Assembly: GCA_025617745.1 (NCBI GenBank)
Contig: CM046870.1
Span: 5,173,618 to 5,237,617 of the forward strand
Origin: Heliocidaris erythrogramma
Lineage: Eukaryota > Echinodermata > Echinoidea > Camarodonta > Echinometridae
DNA: 64,000 bases
Reading direction: 5' to 3'
The notes under the pieces are model-generated. The model saw nothing but the letters and a program-made list of their open reading frames with translations. It was not told the DNA's origin and did no database searches. The number at the start of each line of letters is the position of its first letter. The stretch's first letter is position 1. The position numbers were made by a program, and so were the translations under genes. This document shows positions 34,391 through 46,349 of this stretch, in pieces.

Positions 34391-34958
34391 CCCAGGGGGG
34401 TATGTCTCATTGAGGCCTGTACGGCATCCGCGTCCATGAAAACAAGTAAAAAGGGTTGTTTTTTCACCACCAGACGGGTAACCCGGGATCAAAAACAGGA
34501 AAATTCTGAAAAAAGGGTATCAAATTCACTAGAAGTGGTGATAAAAGATCCTCGAAAATGGTAGGAATCTAGGAAATTTGACAGTAGCAGTCAGGAGCCG
34601 GTCAGGAGCAGCTCATCTGAAAATCTTCCTGTGGGTATTTTGTCATAAATCCAAAGAGGTTCTTTCCTATTCTTTCAATGAAAACGTAATTCTGTAATGT
34701 GTTCCAAAGTAAATATTTGTCTTTAACTCTTCTTTGGCCAAAAAAAGGGCCAAGAAGAACCAATCCTCGAATAGGGTGTACAATAATATGCAATATTTAA
34801 AAAAATTCCTGTTAAGGATATAAAATTCAGACATTTTTGGCAGGTTTCCCTGAATAGGGAATCGGAAACCTCTTGACAGAAATCCTCGTTTAGGGTGCTT
34901 TTCAGAAAGTCATGGACGCGGATGCCGTACAGGCTTCAATGAGACATAACCCCCCTTG
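34391..34958. mobile_element. hAT-like MITE (568 bp) with 8-bp target duplication
   Basis: CCCAAGTT flanks both sides (34383-34390, 34959-34966). The terminal inverted repeats run about 45 bp. The left begins CCCAGGGGGGTATGTCTC and the right is the complement of CAAGGGGGGTTATGTCTC, both continuing into TGTACGGCATCCGCGTCCAT. An 8-bp duplication and CAGGG-like ends fit hAT. The interior is non-coding. Confidence 0.8.
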
Positions 34959-35639
34959 CCCAAGTTTTATTGGGCTTAGTATTGGGCTTAGCAGTAGATC
35001 TATACTAAATCATACCATGGGTTGCATTAATTGCCAAGTTTGGTCTGGAATAGCTTTCTTGACTGGATTTGATTTGATTTGATTTGATTTGATTTTTTTG
35101 ATATACATGTACAGCACCTTACCACTTCTAAGTAACAGATCAAAACCCTGACAGTATTATTACCCCGAATCAGACAACATAACATAGCCTCATTATCTCT
35201 TTCTAAAGCCTTTGCATCTCTAAGCCTTCGTCTCTACTATTTCAGCAATTGTATAAAGTTATTTTCAACTTTTTATGTGATAGCAGAGGAAAGAATATCA
35301 GTTTATATAAGTAGCGGCCTCAACACATTCCTCGATGCAACACCTCAAGAGTATACCGTTGTCCACTTGGACTTGCTTTGCTTTACGCTTGTTCATCAAT
35401 AATATGAGATTTGCGATCATTTGCGACAATGTTTCAAATGAGTCTATTCAGAAAATAAACCACCAAGACTAACTTGTTTTCTGTATGTCCACTAATCATT
35501 GACTTTCACAGACCATGAAACTTTTGGCTTACCGGTACATTGAGACTTTAAAATTGAAGACTCATAGAATTATCTCTCTACAGCATAATGCAGTTGGCCT
35601 GATTCAGTCAATCATTTTAACACTTTGACTAGACCAATT

Positions 35640-36290
35640 ATTTGATGTGTGTTCATATTACGTTATTGGTCTTATTACATTAACAGCCAATTGACTTGAC
35701 AAGAACAGAGAACTTAGACTAGTCCAAAGAGACTGTAATCTTACGAGTTTTTCCTCTGTTGCTTCGTAGGTCTTGTTACAATAGCAATGAGTCAAGCAGA
35801 ACAGAGACCCTAGACTATTACCATAAGCCTATATTCTTTTCTCCATGTGGGGTTGTTCCTCGTCATTTTGTTGCATTAGCAGCCAATCGATTGGACCAGA
35901 ACAGAGTAGTCCAACGAGTCTATGTTGAGCTGTCCCTCTGTAGTTTTGTTGGTCTTTCTACAATAGCAGTGTGTCAGTCACACAAGAGAACTTAAGTCTA
36001 CATTCTTTTCTTCATGTTGAGTTGTCCCACAAAGAAGAACTAGTCCGATGAGTCTATGGTCCACTCTGTGACATCATTGGTCGTGTTACATTAACAGCTG
36101 ACTGCTTGGAGCAGAACCGTGAACTTAGACTAGTACAATGAGTCTAAATGCTATTCCCTGCGTTGAGTTGTTCCTCATAAATTTGTAGCATAAGCAGCCA
36201 ACTAATCCGACCACAACAGAGAACTTGGACTCGTCTAATGAGTTTATATTCTGTTCTCCATGTTGAGCTGTCCTTCGTTAGCTTTGTTAA
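35640..36290. repeat. degenerate tandem repeat of about 110-130 bp
   Basis: The words AACAGAGAACTTAGACTAGTCC, GAGTCTA, TTCTTTTCTCCATGT, GAGCTGTCC and TGTTGGTCTT recur in the same order five or so times. Units are diverged and contain no open frame. Confidence 0.65.
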
Positions 36291-37344
36291 GAACCCAGTC
36301 AATGTTCGGCCTCTCTACGGCCTCTACAACCAGCATGCCTGATACAGTGTCCTGTAGCCCTTGGGAATACCTGGTGTGTTTAGGGTGCGTTTGGGATGTG
36401 AGATATGGTTTGAAGGTGAAGAGAGATTAGTCATACGTGCGTGGGTTATATACATGTGAGAGGTGAGTTAGGATCATATGGTTATTATATTAAAACATGA
36501 CGACAGATGGAAATCAGCATCATAAAAGTGAATAAGAATAAAGATAGAAACAGAAAAAAATTGAAGAGTATACAGTAAATTATTTCAAATGAAGGTGAAA
36601 TATGAAATGAGAAAGAATGAAGTAAGGCGAGAAAAAAATGAAAGATTATACAGAAAAAACATTTCAAGTAAAGGTGAAACAGAATTAAGATAAAATGTTA
36701 GGATAAACATGAAAACAATTGTGCATGATGTAACGCAATGGTGATGATGACGATGATGATGTGATGCAGATGTAATGAAAAGTTGTTTGAGAGAGAGAAT
36801 AAGGAGAGAAAGAAAGCAACATCAATATATATGGGTTTCCATCACCATCAGCTATAAATAATATACACCATTTATACACCAGTTCTTTCTTGGAGATTTC
36901 ACAACTAGTATCAACTTTTTGCTTCCCATCAAACTCATTAACCATATAAAACTTTAAATGGTTAAAATAGTTATCATCACTGTTGGGTTTTTTTTAACAT
37001 AAATAAAAAGGTTATAAATTTTTATCTTTAAATGGCACTCTTGACATCAAATTTGTTCTGTGACAAAAAAAATTAGAGAAAGGCATGACTTAACTTAACC
37101 TGATGCAAATTATCTCTCAATTTCTATATATAAGAGTATGTTTTTATACCCATACTGAAGAAGTTTTAGAGTCATGAATGCATTTCACAATGTACTGAAT
37201 TGCTAGTACCATACATGTACATGTATTTGGTATAGTCTAGGCTTTGCTTTTAAATTTTCATTCATTTGTCCGACTGACATGTGTTCTTACATTTCAGACA
37301 CAATGATGAAGCGTAAATAGTTGATACATAATTGAATTTGTTAT

Positions 37345-37715
37345 TACTTTAAAGGGAAGGTTGAGTTCTGGGATATGTAAAAATATAATTTGTGAGCTTT
37401 CTCATTCTTATTATGTTAGTTTGGAAGATTGTCATAGTAGATATGTCCCCTGAAAAGGATTGCTCACATGCTCACAAAATATGACAAGAAACGGGTGAAA
37501 TGTTCGAGCCACAGATTTGTATGTAGTCCCATATACACATTTTTGTGTGCAGTGCATGTGACTCTCAGCAGGATTTAGTAAATTTCTTATCAATTTGGTG
37601 ATTGCAAAACCTTACAGCATACACCAATTCTTATGTGCTATATAATCAACTTTTCCCAACTGCTTTGAGACAGTTTCTTTCACAATTCAATCTCATGACC
37701 AGAACTCAACTTTAT
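37345..37715. repeat. about 370-bp dispersed repeat adjoining the STK16 3' end
   Basis: Related to 33925-34325 (see there). The end of this copy supplies the TTTATT that reads as AATAAA on the minus strand downstream of STK16. Confidence 0.7.
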
Positions 37716-37716
37716 T
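37711..37716 (-). terminator. candidate poly(A) signal of STK16
   Basis: The plus strand TTTATT reads AATAAA on the minus strand, 147 bp after the STK16 stop codon. The signal lies in a dispersed repeat copy. Confidence 0.4.
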
Positions 37717-37862
37717 TTCAAGAACAGGGTTGGGAAATTCCATGAGCACCGAAAGGTGGACCTGTGTGGTACACAAGTAGACACAATTATTATTATTATC
37801 AAAGATAGATAACCTAGTTGGGACCATGGAAAGATAACAAATTGCAAACCATCAACCTTAGT

Positions 37863-40800
37863 TTAATGAGTTAGTCTCTCCAGTATTTCATCTATTGAAG
37901 GTCTTTCTTCAGCTTCAACATGCAGCATATCATTGATTAATTGAATTAACAGACCCTGTGATTCCCTACTATAGTTCATGCAGTCCAAAGATGATACATA
38001 TAAGGGCATGAAGAAAGATCAAGAGTTGCATAGAATTGAAAAACAAAATGAAATACCTCAATTAATTTCAATATGTCATGACTATCAACTTTAAGCTTGC
38101 TTGAGTACTGTAATACTACCCTTGAAAGGGCCATATGAAAAAAGATCAGAATGGCGGACCCCCCTAAAACCCAATTCATGTAAACATTTATATGCCAAGA
38201 TATTGACACAAATGCAATATGGTCATGCAACAGAAATGGACATAGTATATGCAGAAATCTTTGCTCTTTCTACTCATGCATCTGGTATATTTGTAGAGCT
38301 CTGAATCAAAAGTTCTTGAGCCAAACCACAAAATGTGGTCAATTGTCGCGAAAGGGTCTGCGATTGATATCAATCACAACTCTGTATATTAAAGATAGGA
38401 GACTGTCAATTTGTGATAGATAAGAGGACTTGGGATTAATTCGGATAAATCGCAACTCTTTATAAGACACTGCCCTGGAATATTGCAAAATTTGATTTGA
38501 TTTTATTTTTATTGTGTTATTTTTTAGTAATAAAGACATATATATGAGCACTCCTCACGATGTCACTTCTTACCTTGAGTTGTCAGGGAACTTGAAATTT
38601 CTACCAAGTACTGCTAAATGGATGCTATCACCTCTCGCATAGACGGGTTCAAAAGGTGAATGAAGATATGCCATGTTGAAGAGAACACAACCTAGAGACT
38701 GATTAAAGAGATACATGGCCATCAATCAAGGGTGGATCCAAGATTATGAAGAAAAAAAGAATAGAGAAATGGAGGGGGGTGGTGTCCTATTCCTCCCAAA
38801 AATGCTGACAAGCACCAAAAAAAAAGTAATCAGATATTTTCAGTGTTGATTTTAAACCCCCCCCCCTCCTTCCCCTAATAAGTCTGACAAGCAAACAAAG
38901 AAAAGGTTTTTGGTCATTAATAAAGAGGGGGAGGGGTCCAGACCCCCATGATCCCATGGATATGCCTCTGTTAATAGTATGCTTCACATAGCAAAGACAT
39001 TTCAACTCACATTTCAAGGTTTATGCTCAAGCAATGAAGACATATATGCTAAAAAACAGGGAACGAAAACAAGTATATCCACTATCCATTTTGCAAAGTT
39101 TTGTGAAAGATCATGAAATTTGGCATGAATAAGCAATATATAGGAATAACATGTATGATATCTTACAGTCTTGGTTGATCAGGCACATACTCAGAAGGGG
39201 ACTTTTACTCTGGGTTTTATTTCATCAAAGATATAGGCCTGTATTCTGAAATCCAATTTAACTTAAACCGCAGTCTAATGGGGTGTTGCAAGAAAGTTGC
39301 GATTGATTGCAAGTTGCAACTGATCGATACTGACCAATCAAAATCATTGGTGCAAGCGCATCTTCTTGAATGGGCAGACCCTGAACCATTCAGAATGGTT
39401 GTTCTAATTTGCTTTACAATTGAAATTGATTGCAACTTTCTTGCAACACCCCATAAGTGTGTTTTAAACCCAGTCCAAAGCTGCCCTTTAAAACAGAGTT
39501 TTGGAAAATCACATTCTGAACTTTGGTTTAATTTGAACTCCAGTCTTTTGTGGTTTAACTTGGTCAGAAATTAGACTGGACTTGCGATTAAGTCAGTTTT
39601 AATTACACTCTGGTCTAACTTAGACTGGAGTTTAAGTTAAACCGGAGTTCGGAATATGGGTCATACCGTAGAGTCAAGGTTAGAGTTGCCACAGGGTTGC
39701 CACAGTTTCTTTTCATATATGAAGGAACCTGACCATAGATTTGTACACACTTTAGGTTAGGCTTAGCGTTTAGGTCAGGTTTAGATACAGAGTTTGGTCC
39801 AGGGTTAATTTAGGACTTTGGTCCCGGGTTAATTTAGGACTTTGGTTAGGATAGGATATTGACCGCAAAGCAATTGGTGAAGAGGATATGTCGTACAACA
39901 GCTGAATGAAGTGATTAGTACAGAGAAACCTGTATATAAAGACCACTCAAGGGAGACAAGAAAAGTGGTCTTTATGTACAGGCTCATTTAGTACATGTTT
40001 CAAGAGAAGCTCTATTCAAGTGAAACAAAAAAGGTGGTCTTTATACACAGGTGGTCTGTCTGTACTTACCCAGATATCTACTTTCTCTTCCACGATGCAA
40101 TGGCTGTCTACGTGGAAGAGCTCTGGAGCTCGGAATAACATACTACACTTCTCAGCTGCTAGGTCCTACCAATGAATTAAAGGAAAAGCAGGAGTTGAGT
40201 ACTGGTCTTCTGATTACATTATGAAAGAAACTTTCTAGTAGTTATCAGGAATGGTTACTAATGCAATACGTATCAATAATCGTGCATTGCAAGGTTTTAG
40301 AATTGGGCAATTCCGTGCAAAGTGTCCCATACGACATATCGTGTTTTGAGAGCCAGAAGGGCGTTAACTCTGTGTTAAAGTATATGAGTTAACGCCCTTC
40401 TGGCTCTCAACACACGATATGTCTTTTTTCCACATATTTCATCCAAAAATGAAAATTCTCTTGATATGACCACTGACTAATGAAGCTTTCTGGGGAGCGT
40501 TTCATCAAGCATTTTGTCAGTGACTTTTACTGACAAATTTGGTCTCAGCCAATCAGATGCAAGGATTTCAGTAGCTTATAACAGTTAAAAAATCACTGAC
40601 AAAACGCTTGATGAAACGCTCCCCTGGTATCACCACCTATAGTCATAGTCATATATCTATATGGATGAAATATATGGATAAATATCATTAGTTGTACGGG
40701 ACACTCTGCACGGTATGGCCCAATCATCAAAATGATAACAAATTGATTCAGCCTTGCTGAAAATCTCAAACATTTAAAAGAACCTAACACTGATATGAAT

Positions 40801-43800
40801 ATATGGGATTACACACACATGTGGCATAAAAATTTGTTAAATTTAAAGGGTACTAATCACTAAAAAATATTTTGCTCTGTATGTTAGAGGTTCCATGTCG
40901 TTACACTATATTCAAAATATGGGCTTCAATAAGCCACTTCGGAGATGCAATCTGAGCATGAGCAGATAAAGGTCATCTGTACCAAATTCTAAAACCCACT
41001 GACACTAATATTCGATATGTGCTCATGAATGTCATGTAATCATTATTCAATTATGCACTAATGGTGCATTCCATGATATCCAGGTGGAAGTATTCTTTTT
41101 AAAGGGGGAAACAAAAGCTATTCATGAGGCACCTCTATCACTCCCAGAGTTATTTTTCTGAAGTGCACATAAAGGGACCCTCCATTCTAAAATATCTGTG
41201 GATATTTGGGGTCATTTGTACCATGCGCTAACCCCGAACTGGCTTATTCTTCAATAATCAATTCTATAGAGATATTGGAATTTTAATTACACCCTCTATA
41301 AGCGTAAAAGCGACTCGTGAGCAGACTACTCGATGCACACATACCCACACGCCAAGATAAGGGCTCGCGCGGAACCAAACTCGGAGTTAGGTTCCGTGCG
41401 AGCATTGTTATGTTATCCTTTTTTTCCTTCACACTCCTTAACTGTTGACCTATAGAATGCCAGATAAAGTTCTTTGAGGTTGATTTTATACTTTCCAGCT
41501 GTACACAATTTTCTTTTCGGGTGATTGGGACACTTTAAGTTATTCATATTTGTATTTGGTATATGAGGGCAGTTCAAGAGCAATCGTTTTCCCGTCACAT
41601 TTCTACTTTGATAATCTTCCACGTAGGAATAAAAAGAATGAGAAAGCTCACAACTTATTTTACACCATCGCCAGAACTCAATTTTCTCTTTAATCGAAAC
41701 AACACTATTCGTCTTCAAAGTCTGAAATTTCTGAATTCAAGATTTCATCTTTCAACAAACTATGCTCTTCACTAAACTGAAGCATAACTGTATTTAAACA
41801 TTACAAAAAACATTCATTATTGATCTGTGAGAGTGGAGCAAACATTCCCATTCTAAAACATTGATTTTGAGACATACATTCCATCCACATTATATTGTAC
41901 CATCCCATAGAAACATACTAACGCTAAATTCATTTTGAATGAACAATCAAATATGATTATAACTGCAAGTTACAAACCATACTACAATAAACATTAGCAT
42001 GTTTTGTCTACCAACAAAGACTGTTGTTGTACAAACATTAGGCCTATATATATTTACCTGTAGAGCACATGCCTCAGATCGACCTTTGACCTCAATCCTA
42101 GCCTCCCCCATAGAGCCAAAGTCCATTAGAACTGGTGTATCATCTTCAGCTAACATTACATTCCCAGGTTTCATGTCTCTGTGCAGTAAAGAATAATAAT
42201 AAGAATGATAATAAGAATAATTATTAAAACAATAAGAGTAATAATTATTTTCTCATTTTTTGTAATTCTACAATAATTAACCAGTATTTTGAGTAATTCA
42301 AAATCAATCTAGTCCTAGACAAACTTCAACCACTTTAAAGTTTGTCTTGAAAACATCACTTACATGTACACGTAGTTCATTTTAATTGAAAACCAAATGG
42401 CTAAATGATTTATCTGATCCGATGTATTGGAGACACCTAAGGACACTGATGTAAGCAAGTAAATAGGTAAATTACTGGCTATATAAGTACATATCTATGA
42501 ATGTTTTCAACAACCCTTCTCGTAAAATAACAGCACTAAATGTTTCACAGCGTGGAACAAATCTTAGACAGAATGAGTATACATAAAACATTGCAAATGG
42601 CCAGTTGATTTTTTTGTAAGACTTCTACTTTGATAATTACATGTAGGTACTTTTCAAGGAAAAAATTCCAAGTTTGATCTTCACTTTGGGTGACATAATG
42701 CATAAGTGAGCTGACCTGTGTGCTAGTGGCTTGGGCTTGGCTGTGTGTAATGCTTTGATCCCTTCACATATGCCTTTAAATATTCGCCAGATCCTCTCTT
42801 CAGACATATGACTTCCACTAGTCTTCATCTTGTCCAGTTCATCTTGTAAAGTACCTCTCTAGGAGAATGAGAAGTCATGTAAATACAGTTAGGAATTAAT
42901 TTTGGGTTGTAATTTCACCAATATTATTCAAAGACCATTCCCCGATCTTCAATGCAAATATGAAAGCTACATTTATGGCCAAATTGCATTAATTTGCATT
43001 TTTAAAAAAATCACAGCTTAAAAATAATTCCTGATAACTACTTGGATATACTGAGATAAAAATTACAATTTTGGGATATAAATCAAAAAGGCATAAAAGT
43101 ACAATCAACTTTCCAACAAGCAATTTGTGATTATGTCATCCCTTTGATTCATTTAATTTTATTCCCATTTTCACAAACTTTGGCAATTCAAGCATACATC
43201 TCAGATAGAGAAGCTTGTTGTTAAACCATTTTAATCACTGTTTCTTAAAGGCCAAGTCCACCCTAACAAAAAGTTGATTTGAATAAATAGAGAAAAATCC
43301 AACAAGCATAACACTGAAAATTTCATCAAAATAGGATGTAAAATAAGAAAGTTATGGTATTTTAAAGTTTCGCTTAATTTTGCAAAACAGTTATATGCAC
43401 ATCCTGCTCAGTATGCAAATGAGGGGACCAGTGACGTCACCCACTCACTATTTCTTTTGTATTTTATTATGTGAAATATAGAATATTTTAATTTCTGCAG
43501 ATTTCACAATTAGGAAGCTCTCATTGAATTATGTATAGGTTGCAACAATGGCAATTACACATGTTCAGCGAGGAATCAAACCTTGTTTCACATTATAACA
43601 AGGAAAAATTAAAATATTTCGTATTTCATGTAATAAAATACAAAAGAAATAGTGAGTGGGTGACGTCACTGGTTCCCTCATTTGCATACTGAGCAGGATG
43701 TGCATAACTGTTTTGCGAAATTAAGCGAAACTTTAAAATACCATAACTTTCTTATTTTACATCCAATTTTGATGAAATTTTCAGTGTTATGCTTGTTGGA

Positions 43801-46349
43801 TTTTTCTCTATTTATTCAAATCAACTTTTTGTTAGGGTGGACTTGGCCTTTAACAAACACTCTTAAAGTACACTCTTACAATACCTTGAATAATGGCAGC
43901 ACCAAAAGAATCTCTGTGACTCCCTCTTTTCCTCTGATGGAACCCCATTCCTCCAGGCGAATGAGGTTCTTATGTTTGAATTGGCAATGGTATTCAGCCT
44001 CCTTCTTCGCTTGTCTCTCATCTTCGGCTCCATGGCATTGGATACGCTTCAGAGCAAACTTATCACCAGCTTCATCCTCTACTTGATCCACCACACTAAA
44101 GCCCCTGATCATGAAAGAAACATAAGTCTTATTAAAATAGATGCAAGTTATGATCTCATGCAGAAATAACTTTGTAAGCCTGCAGAGATTTGACCTGCTG
44201 AGCCAAGTGGAATTCAGCAAGAAAAAAAAAGAAAGATTGAACTTGAAGTTGAAAATTTGTGTACGAGTCGTTTGATGGGATTCATAAGCTCCTCACTTTT
44301 TTCAAAGGCTCAAAAGACAATTAATTCAGTGTTTTAAATGAAATCTTTATATTTAGTTTACTTTGATTCTAATTTAAATTAAAATTTATGGCTAGAACCT
44401 TGAGCGCCAAATTCTGCACAGGGCCCGTGTCTGCACACATACATGTATGATGGGGAGCCCTATGTCTGCGCACCTAAGATTTTGACCTGAAATTCACACA
44501 AATATTTTTAATATTCCTCTAAAGCTTAATTTTATATTATTCCTGATATTCTAAATAGTAAGTTTGCAAAAATTGTCCTCAAAATTAGAGCAAGAACAAT
44601 GCCATTTACGGCAAGAAACGGCGGCCGTGTCATTTCAACATTGAAAAAACAATGGTGCCCATGTCTGCGCACTCATTCATTTTAATAATAATAATAATAA
44701 TAATAGTGGCTACTTGTATAGCGCGCAGGTCCGCCTTTCGACGCTCATGGCGCTGTATAGATAGGTATATATTAGACGCAGTTCGGGAGTTTTGACGTGA
44801 ACAACAACATTTTGAGGCTTGTGAATGAAATGCATGAAATAAGACCTTTTTTCAATATTTTGACTCGTTTTTTGGATGAATACCTATCGCTATGATATAT
44901 ATGAAATGTTTGTGTTCTTTGCATGTTTTGTTTTATTAGAATCGCGCAGTTACGCGTGTGCGCAGACTTGGGCACTCTAGCCATACGTAAAGTTCTGCAC
45001 GATTCTGATAAAAATTAAAACAAACAAAACACCTAATGCAAATCTTTCTTCTTGATTAATTCTAGCAACAGATATTCACGCAAATCTTTCTTGATTATAC
45101 TAGCAAGTCATTCAGATTCATGCAAATCTTTCTTCTTGATTAATAGCAACAGATATGCACGCAAAAATCATTATTGGAAAAAGGACTTCTAAAACTTCTA
45201 TTTCAGTCATTTTATTCACAAGCCTCAAAAACTGTCTTTCAAATAGTTTAATGTGAAAAATGCAAAAAATGAATGAGTGCAGAAACATGGGCACCATTTT
45301 TGCCTTGTCGAAAAATGACGTGGCCACTTTTCCTTATAAAAAGTTAGGCAAGAGTTCCTTAGAAAGTTAGAGCTCAGCCACCTAAAATAAAAAAAAAATT
45401 GCTAGTGATGTAAAATCGCTAGCAAATACTATATAGAATCATTTGGGGAGGCACAAGAACCCAGAAGAAAAAGAATACAAAAAGAATCGTGACTTGTCAC
45501 TTATCTAAACTGACAATGAATGGCAGGTCAAGAAATTAATTTAAGAATTTCCATTCGCTTCAAAACAAAACTCAGAGTTAAAACAAAAAAAGGTCCATGA
45601 ATGATTCCATGAATGAATTATTCCCACTTACCTAGCCAGGATTGGCTTCGTGAATGTAAAAAAAAAAAAAAATTGCTATACGCCTTCTACATCACGAAGC
45701 CAGGCGTTCTTACCCAGCAATCTAACTGCGCACGGGTTAGCAGGACTGGAAAATGCCCTGAAATATCACTTTTCTGATACCTCTCGCGACCGACAGCTCC
45801 TTCACCACAGCGTATCCTCCTAGGAAAACGTTTAGAATTAGAATGTCTTTTTGATCGTACGTATTTTTACCAAAAAATCCAAAAAAGATCGTAAGAAATT
45901 TCCGAAAACTCGCCAGTGTTTGTGTGTATCCATGCCTCCTCTTGTCATGCAGATAAGGCATGACAATGGATACACACAAACACTGGTGAGTTTTCGGAAA
46001 TTTCTTACGATCTTTTTTGGATTTTTTGGTAAAAATACGTACGATCAAAAAGACATTCTAATTCTAAACGTTTTCCTAGGAGGATACGCTGTGGTGAAGG
46101 AGCTGTCGGTCGCGAGAGGTATCAGAAAAGTGATATTTCAGGGCATTTTCCAGTCCTGCTAACCCGTGCGCAGTTAGATTGCTGGGTAAGAACGCCTGGC
46201 TTCGTGATGTAGAAGGCGTATAGCCAATTTTTTTTTTTTTACATTCACGAAGCCAATCCTGGCTACACTTACCCCTCTCCAAGCCGTTTAATGATGAAGA
46301 AACGCCTCCCTCCAATTGTTACCCGTTCCTTGGTGCACGTACACCCCAT
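37863..46349 (-). CDS. STK16: STK16-type Ser/Thr kinase (NAK family), seven exons, complete
   Basis: Exons in coding order: 46349-46273, 44104-43885, 42858-42716, 42178-42058, 40165-40070, 38698-38574, 37968-37863. All junctions are GT-AG with consistent phases, giving 295 aa (human STK16 is about 305). The N-terminus MGCTC suits N-myristoylation at Gly2 and palmitoylation at Cys, as known for STK16 at Golgi and other membranes. The glycine loop GEGGFS is at 24-29, Lys45 sits in FALKR, the alpha-C Glu in KEAEYH, HRDMKPGN at 146-153 (Asp148, Asn153), DFGS at 166-169, RAPEL at about 199 and DIWSLG at 217-222. All catalytic residues are present. STK16 differs from most kinases in its activation segment, and the exon here (DLAAEKCSMLFRAPELF) matches that type. 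Introns carry several foldbacks and MITEs. Confidence 0.9.
39245..39662. repeat. nested inverted-repeat elements in STK16 intron
   Basis: The outer element has ends near CTGAAATCCAATTTAACTTAAACC and the inverted GGAGTTTAAGTTAAACCGG (about 39245-39655). An inner element (39279-39452) interrupts its left part, with arms GGGGTGTTGCAAGAAAGTTG and CAACTTTCTTGCAACACCCC around a 130-bp centre. The inner arms are perfect or nearly so, so the inner one is younger. Confidence 0.75.
39920..40068. repeat. repeat of the GTGGTCTTTAT family next to STK16 exon 5
   Basis: CCTGTATATAAAGACCACT is followed by the inverted AGTGGTCTTTATGTACAGG and a further copy AGGTGGTCTTTATACACAGG. The last ends about 20 bp before the exon 5 donor. 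It is a compact hairpin-like dispersed repeat. Confidence 0.65.
40333..40433. repeat. 101-bp near-perfect hairpin in STK16 intron
   Basis: The left arm GACATATCGTGTTTTGAGAG..GTTAACTC pairs over about 38 bp, one mismatch, with the right arm ending ACACGATATGTC. The centre is 25 bp. It shares the GAAGGGC..GCCCTTC core with 20588-20650. Confidence 0.85.
40492..40624. repeat. 133-bp inverted-repeat MITE-like element
   Basis: GGGGAGCGTTTCATCAAGC at the left pairs with GCTTGATGAAACGCTCCCC at the right, extended by TTTGTCAGTGA/TCACTGACAAAA. It lies in the fourth STK16 intron region, downstream of the 101-bp hairpin. Confidence 0.85.
40929..41247. mobile_element. 320-bp inverted-terminal repeat element, copy 3, in STK16 intron
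   Basis: Same family and orientation as 25484-25803. The left end has drifted (ATAAGCCACTTCGGAGAT), while the right end ACCCCGAACTGGCTTAT is intact. Confidence 0.85.
43249..43849. mobile_element. 601-bp foldback element with TTAA target duplication in STK16 intron
   Basis: Arms of about 250 bp are inverted copies: AGGCCAAGTCCACCCTAACA at the left, TGTTAGGGTGGACTTGGCCT-like at the right. Both are bounded by TTAA (43245-43248, 43850-43853). TTAA duplication is the piggyBac signature. The arms share CATCCTGCTCAGTATGCAAA and GTGACGTCACCCACTCACTA-like words. The right arm ends about 31 bp from the exon 2 splice donor. Confidence 0.8.
44690..44760. repeat. dispersed repeat with (AAT)n
   Basis: A short (AATAAT)n tract leads into GTGGCTACTTGTATAGCGCG followed by CAGGTCCGCCTTTCGACGCTC. 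This looks like the end of a dispersed element but only one copy is seen here. It lies in STK16 intron 1. Confidence 0.4.
45633..46265. repeat. 633-bp near-perfect palindrome beside STK16 exon 1
   Basis: Arms of about 310 bp (45633-45950 and 45957-46265) are inverted copies with only small differences, a 9-bp insertion near the centre and an A-run length change. Both ends read TAGCCAGG/CCTGGCTA; the TA could be a target duplication of a Tc1/mariner-type foldback. The right end is 7 bp from the exon 1 splice junction at 46273. Open frames of 103 codons on both strands are mirror images and not genes. Confidence 0.88.

Larger units (their letters stand above)
29921..37710. other. gene-poor interval between the Acl4-like gene and STK16
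   Basis: No protein-coding gene was recognised on either strand. It contains a G/C-run repeat (30590-30890), a pogo-like MITE (30953-31052), a hairpin (about 31990-32125), a 320-bp MITE (32702-33022), a short CCCGGAACCGCC tandem (33060-33120), a (TA)n tract (33540-33560), an hAT-like MITE (34391-34958), a (GATTT)n tract (35068-35092) and a degenerate tandem repeat (35640-36290). The rest is AT-rich unique-looking DNA. Confidence 0.6.

Noticed and set aside
45737..46162. Two 103-codon frames with the same protein on opposite strands
   Set aside because: They are the two arms of one palindrome and therefore mirror images, not two genes.
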